Shown piece by piece: positions 34,682 through 42,923 of a stretch of DNA of 64,000 nt; position 1 is the stretch's first letter; every line of letters starts with the position of its first letter. A program made the position numbers and the translations under genes. Origin of the DNA: CAYVWB01 sp964455395 (lineage in GTDB: Bacteria > Desulfobacterota > Desulfovibrionia > Desulfovibrionales > Desulfovibrionaceae); assembly GCA_964455395.1 (NCBI GenBank), contig CAYVWB010000006.1:1-64000 (forward strand). The letters run 5' to 3'. A model generated the notes under the pieces. The model was given only the letters and a program-made list of their open reading frames with translations, ran no database searches and was not told the DNA's origin.

Positions 34682-35528
34682 ATGTCTTTGGTCATTAACC
34701 ACAACATGATGGCTATGAACGCCGCGCGAAACTTGGGGACGAGCTATGGACGGCTCGCTCAATCCACGGAGCGCCTTTCTTCCGGCTTGCGCGTCTCCTC
34801 CGCTGCGGACGACGCCGCAGGGCTCGCCATCCGCGAGCTCATGCGCGCCGACATCGCAACGCTCAACCAAGGCGTCCGCAACGCCAACGACGCCATCTCG
34901 ATGATTCAGACGGCGGACGGCGCCTTGCAGGTCATCGACGAAAAGCTCATCCGACTCAAAGAGCTGGCTGAACAGGCCGCCACCGGCACGTACAACTCGG
35001 ATCAGCGTCTGCTCATCGATTCCGAGTTCCAAGCCATGGCTTCGGAAATCACGCGGATCGCCAACGCCACGGACTTCAACGGCATCTACCTGCTCAACGG
35101 CAACCTCTCCGCTGCAGGCAGTCTGTCTCTCGCTGCGCAGCACGACGGTTCCGGCGCCACTTCGGAGGGTCCGCTGAAAGTCCACTTCGGCACTGGCAAC
35201 AGCTCCGACGAAGACTACTATTTCATCGCCATCGGCGGCTCCACCGCTGCGGATCTCGGCCTTGTCCAGGGTTCCAACATCAGCACGCAGCAACGCGCGC
35301 AGGAGATGCTCGACACCTTGAACGAAGCCATCATCTCCAAGGACACCATCCGCGCACAGCTGGGCGCCTTGCAGAACCGCCTGGAGAACACCATCACCAA
35401 CCTTTCCATTCAGGCGGAGAACCTGCAAGCCGCCGAGTCGCGCATCTCCGACGTAATCCGCCGTGGCCATGCTTGCGCAAGCCAACAGCCTGCCGCGGAT
35501 GGCCATGCAGCTCATCGGCGGCGGCTAG
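34682..35528 (+). pseudogene. fliC: Flagellin with a frame-shifting internal deletion near the C-terminus
   Basis: The N-terminal D0/D1 helices are normal (MSLVINHNMMAMNAARNL, then LSSGLRVSSAADDAAGLAI), with a short variable middle. The C-terminal helix runs normally to AESRISDV (codon 258). After that the flagellin ending SAVAMLAQANSLPRMAMQLIGGG appears in another frame, from 35457 to the TAG at 35526-35528. In standard flagellins about 16 residues plus Gln lie between these two points. About 50 bases therefore seem missing at 35454/35455, a length that breaks the frame. The original frame runs on to 35968 as a non-flagellin tail. The filament-forming C-terminal D0 helix would be lost. It may be a real mutation or an assembly collapse. 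Confidence 0.88.
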
Positions 35529-35615
35529 ACCGCGCGGTAAGCAGCGCGTCTTCATACGGACGCGCCATCCATCCGACGGCCTGCGACGGATCGCCGGCCT
35601 TGTGGTCAGACCAAA

Positions 35616-35673
35616 GGCGACGCGGTCGGGAAGCTCTCCGAAAAGGGCTTTCCGGCCGCCTTCCGGCGTCGCC
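35616..35673 (+). terminator. Large GC-rich hairpin after flagellin
   Basis: GGCGACG at 35616 pairs with CGTCGCC ending at 35673. Inside, a 12-base imperfect stem (CGGTCGGGAAGC with GCTTTCCGGCCG) closes a small loop. No T-run follows, so it is an RNA-stabilising or Rho-assisted end rather than a classical terminator. Confidence 0.45.
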
Positions 35674-35762
35674 TGTCGCTCCCGCTGCAGCAGCGTTCGT
35701 CCCCGATGCGGCGTATTCCGTCCCCTCTTGCGTCCGGGGCGCGAGTGCGCAGACAGAGCGTC

Positions 35763-36548
35763 TCAGGACGAAGCGTCGTTCTCATCCTCCAGCATCGCCA
35801 GCGCCTTGCCAGCCGCCTGCTGTTCCGCTTTCTTCACGCTGCGGCCACGGCCTGTCAGCCGTCGGTTATCCGGCAGAATCAACGTCACTGCGAATTCCTT
35901 GGCGTGCTCCGGTCCGGAGCTTTCCGCCAGCGCATAGACCGGTCGGGCCTTGTAGCGCAGCTGGGTGAGTTCCTGCAGCGCGCTTTTGTAGTCTTTCACG
36001 GTGCGTTGATCCGGCGCGCCGGGCCATTTGCGGGCGTAGACGGCGCGCGTCCAGGCTTGCAAGGCTGCGAAGCCGCCATCCAGAAAGACGGCGCCCACCA
36101 CGGCTTCGAAGACATCCGCCAGCAAGGAGAGTCGTTGGCGTCCGCCTTGGCTTTCCTCCCCTCTGCCCAGCAGGAGATGGTCGCCCAGCTGCAGTTCCTT
36201 GGCCAGTTCGCCCAAGGCGGTGCGGCTCACCAGTTTGGCGCGCATGCGCGTCAGCTCGCCTTCGCGCACGTCCGGAAAACGTCTGAAGAGCTCCTCGCTG
36301 ACGCAGAGCTCCAGCACCGCGTCCCCGAGAAACTCCAGTCGTTCGTTGTGCGCCATGGCGTCTTCCCGCGGCGGCGGCGCGCCTTGTTCTTTGGCGTCCG
36401 GGGTTTCCGTGGCGTTGGCGGCCCATTCATTGGCGGCCCATTCATTGGCGAAAGACGAGTGGGTGAGGGCGTTCCTGAGAAGCTTGACGTCCTGGAAATG
36501 ATAGTTGATACACTGTTGAACAGTGTCCAGGTTTATTGTGTTCTTCAC
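35763..36548 (-). CDS. rnc: Ribonuclease III
   Basis: This 261-residue double-strand-specific endonuclease processes rRNA and other RNAs. The nuclease signature is NERLEFLGDAVLE. The second metal site falls in the ADVFEAVVGAVFLDGG stretch, and the double-stranded RNA-binding domain (about 190-258) includes DYKSALQELTQ. Between ALTHSSF and the signature there is an insertion of about 25 residues containing the duplicated NEWAANEWAAN. The start chosen is a GTG five bases after AGGAGG (36554-36559); the GTG at 36554 overlaps that site and is unlikely. The gene is divergent from the acyl-CoA synthetase gene, 51 bases apart. Confidence 0.94.
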   Translation of the reverse strand: MKNTINLDTVQQCINYHFQDVKLLRNALTHSSFANEWAANEWAANATETPDAKEQGAPPPREDAMAHNERLEFLGDAVLELCVSEELFRRFPDVREGELTRMRAKLVSRTALGELAKELQLGDHLLLGRGEESQGGRQRLSLLADVFEAVVGAVFLDGGFAALQAWTRAVYARKWPGAPDQRTVKDYKSALQELTQLRYKARPVYALAESSGPEHAKEFAVTLILPDNRRLTGRGRSVKKAEQQAAGKALAMLEDENDASS

Positions 36549-36599
36549 GCGCACCTCCTGCGCCTACTGGCGCTGTCATACCGCCGTATCGAGGCGACC

Positions 36600-38813
36600 A
36601 TGGTCTCCAAAGCATCGTTGACCGCGCTGTTCTCCCCCCAAAGCGTCGCTGTGGTGGGGGCTTCCGCAGAACGCGGCAAGATAGGTCACAGCATACTCTC
36701 GAATCTTATCGAAGCGGGATATACGGGAAAAATCATCCCGGTCAACCTCAACGAGCGCTCCATTCTGGGCTTGCCCGTGGTCAACGACGTGGCGGAGCTG
36801 CCCCCCGTGGACCTGGCTGTGGTCTGCATTCCCCGTCGGTTAGCGCCCGAAGCCATGGAGACCCTCGCCGAGGTGGGGGCGAAATCCGTCATCGTCATCT
36901 CCGCCGGCTTCAAGGAAGTGGGCGGCAAAGGCTACCACCTGGAGCAGCAGCTGGCGGCCATCGCCCGTCAGCACGACATGGCCATGCTCGGACCCAACTG
37001 TCTGGGTCTCATCAACACGGCCGGCAAGCTGAACGCCACCTTCGCGGCGGGGTTTCCGGAGGAAGGCGCCATCGCCTTCTTCTCCCAGTCCGGCGCGCTG
37101 TGCGTCTCCATCCTGGATTGGGCGCTGGGCAACAACATCGGCTTTTCAAAATTCGTGAGCCTTGGCAACAAGGCCGTGCTGGATGAAGCCCACATGCTGG
37201 ACGTGCTGGCGGATGACGACGCCACCCGCGTCATTCTGGGGTACGTGGAGGGTGTGGAGGACGGGCCCCGTTTCATGGCGTCTGCCAAAGCCATGACCAT
37301 GAAGAAGCCTGTGGTGATGATCAAGTCGGGCTCCACGGCTTCGGGGGCGCGGGCAGCGTCCTCCCACACGGGGGCCATCGCCGGCTCGGACCAGGCGTAC
37401 GAGGCGGCTTTCCGTCAGTGCGGCGTGATCCGCGCGCCGGACGCCGCCTCCCTGTTCAACTTGGCGGCGTGTTTCTCCACCCAGCCTTTGCCGCAGGGGC
37501 CGAATCTCGCCATCGTCACCAACTCGGGGGGACCCGGCATCCTCGCAGCAGACGCGGCGGAGAAAGCCGGCGTGAACCTCGCCACGCTCACGGGGCCCAC
37601 GGTTTCCCGGCTCACGGAGTTCCTGCCGGCTTACGCCTCGCTCTACAACCCCATCGACATCATCGGTGACGCCGACGCCGAGCGTTACCGCAAGACCATG
37701 GCGATCGTGGCGCAAGACGAGATGGCGCATGCGCTGCTGGTGCTGCTCTCCCCCACGGCTTCCGTGGACGTGGAGGCCGTGGCGCAAGCCATCATCGAGG
37801 TGCACAAGACCATCGACATCCCCCTCTTCGCCTGTTTCATGGGCGAAAAAGTGGTGCACGCCGGCAAGACCATGCTCAAGCGCGCTGGCGTGCCCGTCTA
37901 CGCGTTCCCGGAGCCGGCCATCCAGGGTCTGAAAGCCATGTGCGATTACGCGACCTGGAAACGCCGGCCCACCCCGGCCGAATGCTGCGTGCTGCGCGAC
38001 CAACCCCGGGCGCGCCGCGCTCTGGACGAAGCCCGCCGCCACGGGTGGCGCGAAATCGTGGAGTTCCAGGCGCAGGACCTGCTGCAGGCCTACAACCTGC
38101 CCCTGCCCCAGACCAAGCTCGCGCGCACCAGCCAGGACGCCATCAAAGCCGCCGACGCCATGGGCTACCCCGTGGTGCTGAAGATCGCCTCCCCGCAGAT
38201 TTCCCACAAATCCGACGTGGGCGGCGTCAAAGTGGGGCTGGAGAACGCAAGCCAAGTGGCTGCAGCCTTCATGGAATTGACTTCCCGCGCGCAACGCTTG
38301 CGCAAGGACGCCTTCATCTCCGGCTGTCTGGTGCAGACCATGGCGCCCAAGGGCTCCAAGGAGATCATCGTGGGCTTCAAGCGCGACGCCCCGTTCGGTC
38401 CCCTGGTGCTCTTCGGGCTGGGGGGCGTCTACGTGGAAGTGCTGCGCGACGTGGCGGCCCGGCTGGCTCCCTTCACCCTGGACGACGCCCGGGAGATGAT
38501 CCGCGAAATCCGCTCCTTCCCCCTGCTGCGGGGCGTGCGGGGCGAACCTGCAGTGGACTTCGACGCCTTGGTGGAGATCATTCTCGTCATGGGCCAACTC
38601 GCCCTGGACTTCCCCGAGCTCGAGGAAGGCGAGTTCAACCCCGTGCTCGTCAACGAGAACGGCGCCGTGGTGGCGGACGCGCGCTTCATCCTCAACGGTT
38701 CCGATTCTTCCATTGATTCCGAGGGCCACGCCACGGACAACTCCACAAACGGAGCCGGAGACGACGACTCCACAGGCGACCCCACGGACAGCGCCGCGCC
38801 CACGCATTCCTGA
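36600..38813 (+). CDS. ADP-forming acyl-CoA (acetyl-CoA) synthetase
   Basis: This 737-residue enzyme converts acyl-CoA, ADP and phosphate to acid, CoA and ATP, or the reverse. Domain order is CoA-binding (SVAVVGAS near residue 18), succinyl-CoA-ligase-like (GPNCLGLIN, then SQSGALC and SSHTGAIAGSD) and a C-terminal ATP-grasp domain (about 490-715, with GGVKVGL and GLGGVYVEVLRD). The last 30 residues are an acidic Asp/Ser/Thr tail outside the family core. The frame is open upstream over rnc, but the ATG at 36600 gives the family start. It probably saves energy during fermentation of organic acids or amino acids. Confidence 0.92.
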   Translation: MVSKASLTALFSPQSVAVVGASAERGKIGHSILSNLIEAGYTGKIIPVNLNERSILGLPVVNDVAELPPVDLAVVCIPRRLAPEAMETLAEVGAKSVIVISAGFKEVGGKGYHLEQQLAAIARQHDMAMLGPNCLGLINTAGKLNATFAAGFPEEGAIAFFSQSGALCVSILDWALGNNIGFSKFVSLGNKAVLDEAHMLDVLADDDATRVILGYVEGVEDGPRFMASAKAMTMKKPVVMIKSGSTASGARAASSHTGAIAGSDQAYEAAFRQCGVIRAPDAASLFNLAACFSTQPLPQGPNLAIVTNSGGPGILAADAAEKAGVNLATLTGPTVSRLTEFLPAYASLYNPIDIIGDADAERYRKTMAIVAQDEMAHALLVLLSPTASVDVEAVAQAIIEVHKTIDIPLFACFMGEKVVHAGKTMLKRAGVPVYAFPEPAIQGLKAMCDYATWKRRPTPAECCVLRDQPRARRALDEARRHGWREIVEFQAQDLLQAYNLPLPQTKLARTSQDAIKAADAMGYPVVLKIASPQISHKSDVGGVKVGLENASQVAAAFMELTSRAQRLRKDAFISGCLVQTMAPKGSKEIIVGFKRDAPFGPLVLFGLGGVYVEVLRDVAARLAPFTLDDAREMIREIRSFPLLRGVRGEPAVDFDALVEIILVMGQLALDFPELEEGEFNPVLVNENGAVVADARFILNGSDSSIDSEGHATDNSTNGAGDDDSTGDPTDSAAPTHS

Positions 38814-38835
38814 ACCGTTCCCGAACGCTCCCCGG

Positions 38836-38864
38836 GGGCGCCGCCATTTTTCCCGCTGGCGCCC
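38836..38864 (+). other. Stem-loop after the acyl-CoA synthetase gene
   Basis: GGGCGCC at 38836-38842 pairs with GGCGCCC at 38858-38864 around a T-containing loop. No T-run follows. It may mark a partial transcript end before the next gene. Confidence 0.35.
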
Positions 38865-38934
38865 ACCGCCGTGCTGCGGTATACCACACTTACGCAACAG
38901 CCAAGGGCGCCAGACGCCAGACAAGGAGGAAGGC

Positions 38935-40002
38935 ATGGCAGGCGGCATCTACATAGGCTCCACCGCGGGCTACTCCGGCAAGAACATGGTGGTCATGGGG
39001 CTCGGCATGCGCCTTCAGAAGGAAGGCTACAACGTCGGGTACATGAAACCCGTGGGCGCCATGCCCATGGAGATCAACGGCAAACTCGGCGACGAGGACG
39101 CCCATTTCGTTCAGGAAGTGCTCGATCTCAAAGAGGATCCAGAACTCGTCACCCCCGTGGCAGTAACGCAGGACTTCAAGGTCCGCGCCTTTTCCGGGCA
39201 GATCGAAGACGCCATGCCCAGCATCAAGAGCGCCTATGAGACCCTCGCCGCCTCACGCGACTGCATGCTGGTGGCCGGCTCCGGCTCCATGTACTCCGGC
39301 CGCTACTCCCGGCTGGATGGCGTGCGCGTGGTGCAGGAGCTGGGGTTGAAGTGCGTGGTCATCGACCGCCTCCAGAAGGAGCTCAACTACGACTATCTGG
39401 TCGTGCTCAAGGACACCCTCGGCGACGCCATGGCCGGCGTCATCCTCAACGACATCCCCCAGAACTTCGTCCAGGAGGTGGAAGGCCTCATCAAACCCTT
39501 CCTGGAAAACAACGGCGTGAAGGTCGTCGGCGTCATCCCCAAGGATCCGCTCATGGGCGCCATCAAGGTTTCGGACCTGGCGGAACGCCTGGGCGGCAAG
39601 ATCATCAGCGCGCACAACAAAGCGGACAAAGTGGTGGAGAACTTCCTCATCGGCACCATGCAGGTGGAGAACTTCATGACCCACTTCCGCAAGAACAAGA
39701 ACTCCGCAGTCATCGTGGGCGGCGACCGCTCGGACGTGCAGCTGGTGGCCCTGGAGGGCAACTGCCCCTGCCTGGTGCTCACGGGGAACCTCTACCCCAA
39801 CGACATCATCCTGACCCGCTCGGAAGTGCTCTCCATCCCCATCATCGTCGTCCGGGACGATACCTACTCCGTGGCCAAGAAGATGGAAGCCATCCTTTCG
39901 CGACACAAGCTCCGCGCCGTCATCAAGATCAAACAAGGCGCGCAGCTCGTCTCCTCCTCCGTGGACTTCGAGTACATCCGCGAGGTCATGGGACTCGGAT
40001 AG
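38935..40002 (+). CDS. Phosphotransacetylase-N-terminal-like protein (AAA_26/DRTGG)
   Basis: This 355-residue protein resembles the regulatory N-terminal half of long phosphotransacetylases without the catalytic domain. It has a BioD-like P-loop fold with GSTAGYSGKN at about 8-17. A DRTGG domain at about 215-320 contains VIVGGDRSDVQLVAL and LTGNLYPNDIIL. AAGGAGG sits just before the ATG. It follows the acyl-CoA synthetase gene by 121 bases on the same strand, so a link to acyl-CoA/acetate metabolism is likely. Whether it is a sensor or an enzyme is unknown. Confidence 0.85.
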   Translation: MAGGIYIGSTAGYSGKNMVVMGLGMRLQKEGYNVGYMKPVGAMPMEINGKLGDEDAHFVQEVLDLKEDPELVTPVAVTQDFKVRAFSGQIEDAMPSIKSAYETLAASRDCMLVAGSGSMYSGRYSRLDGVRVVQELGLKCVVIDRLQKELNYDYLVVLKDTLGDAMAGVILNDIPQNFVQEVEGLIKPFLENNGVKVVGVIPKDPLMGAIKVSDLAERLGGKIISAHNKADKVVENFLIGTMQVENFMTHFRKNKNSAVIVGGDRSDVQLVALEGNCPCLVLTGNLYPNDIILTRSEVLSIPIIVVRDDTYSVAKKMEAILSRHKLRAVIKIKQGAQLVSSSVDFEYIREVMGLG

Positions 40003-40013
40003 AAGACATTCAC

Positions 40014-40054
40014 AGCGGCGGGAGTCCCTGACGCAGCCGGGGGGCTCCGCCGCT
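40014..40054. terminator. GC-rich stem-loop between convergent genes
   Basis: AGCGGCGG(G)AG and CTCCGCCGCT form a ten-base stem with one bulge. It lies in the 96-base space between the convergent phosphotransacetylase-like and DUF1566 genes. There is no T-run on either side. Confidence 0.45.
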
Positions 40055-40098
40055 CGATGCGCTACCCTGAACCGGTCGCGCCCCCGCGCAGCCGGCGC

Positions 40099-41187
40099 TC
40101 ACCCCTTGCAGAGCCACGCCGCGAACTCCGGCGCGCCCTTCCAGCCCACGCCCACCGCACCCTTGTGCAAGTAGAGGCAGAAGGCCCAGTCCGTCTCGTA
40201 GCCGCTGGTTGTGGCGCTCCAGTACGCTTCCTGCGGCTGCACGAATGGATGCTCCGCCGGCAGAGCCGGGTCGTGCGCAGCGCAGTCCACCAGGCTTTCC
40301 AGCTCGTTGATGGTCGGCAGCCGCCACCCCTCCCCGATGTCCGGCCCCAGGCGCAGCGCCTCCTCCCACGACATGAGCACTCCCTCACGCGCCGGCGCGC
40401 GCCGCCAGTGCAGCCCCGTCAGGCGGTCTGTCACGGCGGCGTCATCCGCCTCCACGAACCGGGGTTCCGGCCACGGGACGCCCTGTCGCGCTGCGCCGTC
40501 CATACCCGAGACTGCCGCCGCCGAGGCGTCCTCGCAGGAAAGCGGCCGGCCCTGCTCGTCCCAGCATGTGCTCTGTCCCGTGCGGGGCAGGATTCCGCTC
40601 GCCCCCGCCACCGGCCAGACCATGGATTCTTCCCCCTTGTGCCCGTAAAACATCCGCGCGCCTGCAAGGTGAATGCGCCACGCATACGCCGGCGCCCGCG
40701 AGGCCGTTGTACTGGTCCAGCACCAATGTTGAAAGACGTTATGGAAGGGTGACCGACCCGCAGCAGCCTCGAGGTCTGCATTGCCGGCGAGCGCGGGCTT
40801 GGACGCGGCATGGTCCATGAGGCTGCGCAGCTCGCGGCGGTTTGGGAGCCGCCAGTCCGTGCGGTCGTGGGCAGCTTCAGCGTTCATGGCGGCCACAGCC
40901 GCCAAGGCCTCGCGCCACGGCAGGGGGAAGCCGAAGGGGTTGGCGTTGGCCGTCCAGAACAACCCTGTGAGTCGGTCGCGCACCAGCTCGCCGAGACTTT
41001 CGAAGCGCGACGCGTCCGCAGGCCGGAGGCCCCTGGGCGCGTCGTCGCCCAAGGGGTCCTGGGAGGGGGCCTCGTCACAGGGGATGACCCGGCCACGTGC
41101 GTCATAACACCGGAGTTGCCCGGTCCAGAGCGGCGGGGCTGGCGAATCGAAGTCTGCAGCAGGGGGGGAAGCAGGCGCGGGGGGCAT
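40099..41187 (-). CDS. Protein with two DUF1566 domains
   Basis: This 362-residue protein carries two copies of the DUF1566 (Lcl C-terminal) fold. Each has a DRTGL-like opening and a WRLP(N/T).(R)EL.SL motif: VRDRLTGLFW with WRLPNRRELRSLMD, and VTDRLTGLHW with WRLPTINELESLVD. Each ends with a YWSAT/CWTSTT and G-W/F type strand. Such domains are usually extracellular or surface-associated, but no signal peptide is seen at the chosen start. The ATG at 41187 follows GAGGAG. The reading frame is open to 41400, so a longer form is possible. It lies downstream of ftsZ, with a 353-base gap. Confidence 0.8.
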   Translation of the reverse strand: MPPAPASPPAADFDSPAPPLWTGQLRCYDARGRVIPCDEAPSQDPLGDDAPRGLRPADASRFESLGELVRDRLTGLFWTANANPFGFPLPWREALAAVAAMNAEAAHDRTDWRLPNRRELRSLMDHAASKPALAGNADLEAAAGRSPFHNVFQHWCWTSTTASRAPAYAWRIHLAGARMFYGHKGEESMVWPVAGASGILPRTGQSTCWDEQGRPLSCEDASAAAVSGMDGAARQGVPWPEPRFVEADDAAVTDRLTGLHWRRAPAREGVLMSWEEALRLGPDIGEGWRLPTINELESLVDCAAHDPALPAEHPFVQPQEAYWSATTSGYETDWAFCLYLHKGAVGVGWKGAPEFAAWLCKG

Positions 41188-41540
41188 GGGCGCGGTCTCC
41201 TCGTGGTCTGGCGGCTCGGCACACAGAGGGCCAAGACCGCACGGGAGACGGAAGCCTACCACGACACGGGGAGATTTGCACGACCGGTGAAAGGCCGTGG
41301 TTGCATCCCGCCGAAATCGAGGCCATCGCACAGGGCGTGGCGCGCGCGTGACTGCGGCGTGGCGCACGTTCACAGACGCCGGGGCTGTGCTTTCCCCCAT
41401 CGCCTGCGCCTGGGGACGCCTGGGGACGAGACCGCCTCGTCCCCGGGCGCCCAGGGTGGGGTGGGGGTGGAGAACGCCTTCTGGACGCCGACACCGCGAG
41501 GCACGCAGCTACCGGAAGGCGGGTTGCGGAGAAACTCCTG
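41188..41540. other. Gap between ftsZ and the DUF1566 gene
   Basis: This 353-base gap contains a perfect nine-base inverted repeat, GGGGACGAG at 41422-41430 with CTCGTCCCC at 41436-41444. It is nested in a weaker outer stem and lies about 100 bases after the ftsZ stop. It has no T-run but may end or stabilise the division-cluster transcript. The 3' half is open in the DUF1566 frame. Nothing else was recognised. Confidence 0.5.
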
Positions 41541-42857
41541 CTAGTCCGCTTGCTTGCGGATAAAGGACGGAATCTCGAACTCGTCCTCGTCGAAGATGAA
41601 GTCGTCTTCGCCGGGGGCGTGGTGGTTCATGCCGCCCATGTTTTCCTCTTGGCTTTTCTTGAAGCGCAGGTAGCTGGGGATGTTGAGATCCTCATCGCTC
41701 AGCGGCCGGCGACTGTTCATGCGCGGAGGCTGCTGCTGTTGCGTCTGGGGCCGGGCCTGCCCGCCGCGGGGTTGTTGTCCGCGGGAGTGCAGCTGCGTCA
41801 CGTTGCCTTGCCCGGCGGCGCTGGCGCGGTTCTTCAGGTCCTTGGCGGAGACGCCTTGCTGGAAGCCGGCGAAACCGTGGTCCTTGGGATTGCACATCTC
41901 CTCCACTTCGATGCCCGTTGCGATGACGGTGATGCGCATCTCGTCGGTGGCGTCCTGGTCGAAAACCGTGCCGAAGTAGATGCGGGCGTCCTCGTGTGCG
42001 GCTTCGCTGATGGTGGAGGCGGCTTCGCTCACTTCGTCGATGGTGAGGTCGGGGCCGCAGGTGATGTTCATGAGCACGCCACGGGCGCCGTCGATGGAGA
42101 CATCCTCCAGCAGGGGGCTGGTGATGGCTTTCATGGCGGCTTCGCGGGCGCGGGATTCGCCGCGCGCAATGCCAGTGCCCATCATGGCGAGACCCATTTC
42201 GCTCATCACGGCCTTCACGTCGGCGAAGTCCAGGTTGATGAGACCGGGCACCATGATGAGGTCCGAGATGCCTTTGACGGCGAAGTAGAGCACTTCGTCG
42301 GCTTTCTTGAGCATCTCGATGAAGGTGGCTTTCTTGGAAGCGAGGGCGAGCAGCCTGTCGTTGGGAATGGTGATGAGGCTGTCCACGTATTCCTTGAACT
42401 CGATGATGCCCTGTTCGGCTTGCTCGCGTCGTTTCTTGCCTTCGAAATAGAAGGGTTTGGTGACAACGCCCACGGTGAGGGCGCCGCAGTCTTTGGCCAC
42501 TTGCGCGATGACCGGCGCGGCGCCCGTGCCCGTGCCGCCGCCCATGCCGCATGTGACGAAGACCATGTCGCAGTCTTGCACCACGGCTTTCACCTGGTCG
42601 ATGGACTCCAGGGTTGCGTCCTTGCCCACGTCCGGGTTGGCGCCGGCGCCCAGGCCCTTGGTGAGCTTTTCGCCGAGCTGGATCTTGAACTCGGCGCGGC
42701 TGCGGTTGAGCGCCTGGATATCCGTGTTCGCAGTGCAGAACCGGACGCCCTTGAGCGCGGAGTTGATCATGTTGTTGACGGCGTTTCCACCGCCGCCGCC
42801 TACGCCGATGACCTTGATTTTGGCCATTTGATCGTCATCGATTTCCATGAATTCCAT
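41541..42857 (-). CDS. ftsZ: Cell division protein FtsZ
   Basis: This 438-residue tubulin-like GTPase forms the division ring. The GTP-binding signature is GGGTGTGAAP, with an N-terminal GVGGGGGNAV. The synergy loop and T7 loop (NLDFADVK) are present. A Gln/Arg/Pro-rich linker (about 335-385) leads to the conserved C-terminal tail FEIPSFIRKQAD that binds FtsA. The start chosen is the ATG at 42857, about eleven bases after GAAGGAG; the GTG at 42878 overlaps that site. It is the last gene of the cluster. Confidence 0.97.
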   Translation of the reverse strand: MEFMEIDDDQMAKIKVIGVGGGGGNAVNNMINSALKGVRFCTANTDIQALNRSRAEFKIQLGEKLTKGLGAGANPDVGKDATLESIDQVKAVVQDCDMVFVTCGMGGGTGTGAAPVIAQVAKDCGALTVGVVTKPFYFEGKKRREQAEQGIIEFKEYVDSLITIPNDRLLALASKKATFIEMLKKADEVLYFAVKGISDLIMVPGLINLDFADVKAVMSEMGLAMMGTGIARGESRAREAAMKAITSPLLEDVSIDGARGVLMNITCGPDLTIDEVSEAASTISEAAHEDARIYFGTVFDQDATDEMRITVIATGIEVEEMCNPKDHGFAGFQQGVSAKDLKNRASAAGQGNVTQLHSRGQQPRGGQARPQTQQQQPPRMNSRRPLSDEDLNIPSYLRFKKSQEENMGGMNHHAPGEDDFIFDEDEFEIPSFIRKQAD

Positions 42858-42923
42858 CACGTCGATTCTCCTTCCCACTCCAGTTGTGTTGTTGCGTCTC
42901 GTCTCCCGGGAGTTCTCCGGCTC

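Noticed and set aside
35529..35968. C-terminal extension of flagellin in its original frame
   Set aside because: It has no flagellin features, runs into the 3' end of rnc on the other strand, and arises only because the frame is shifted.
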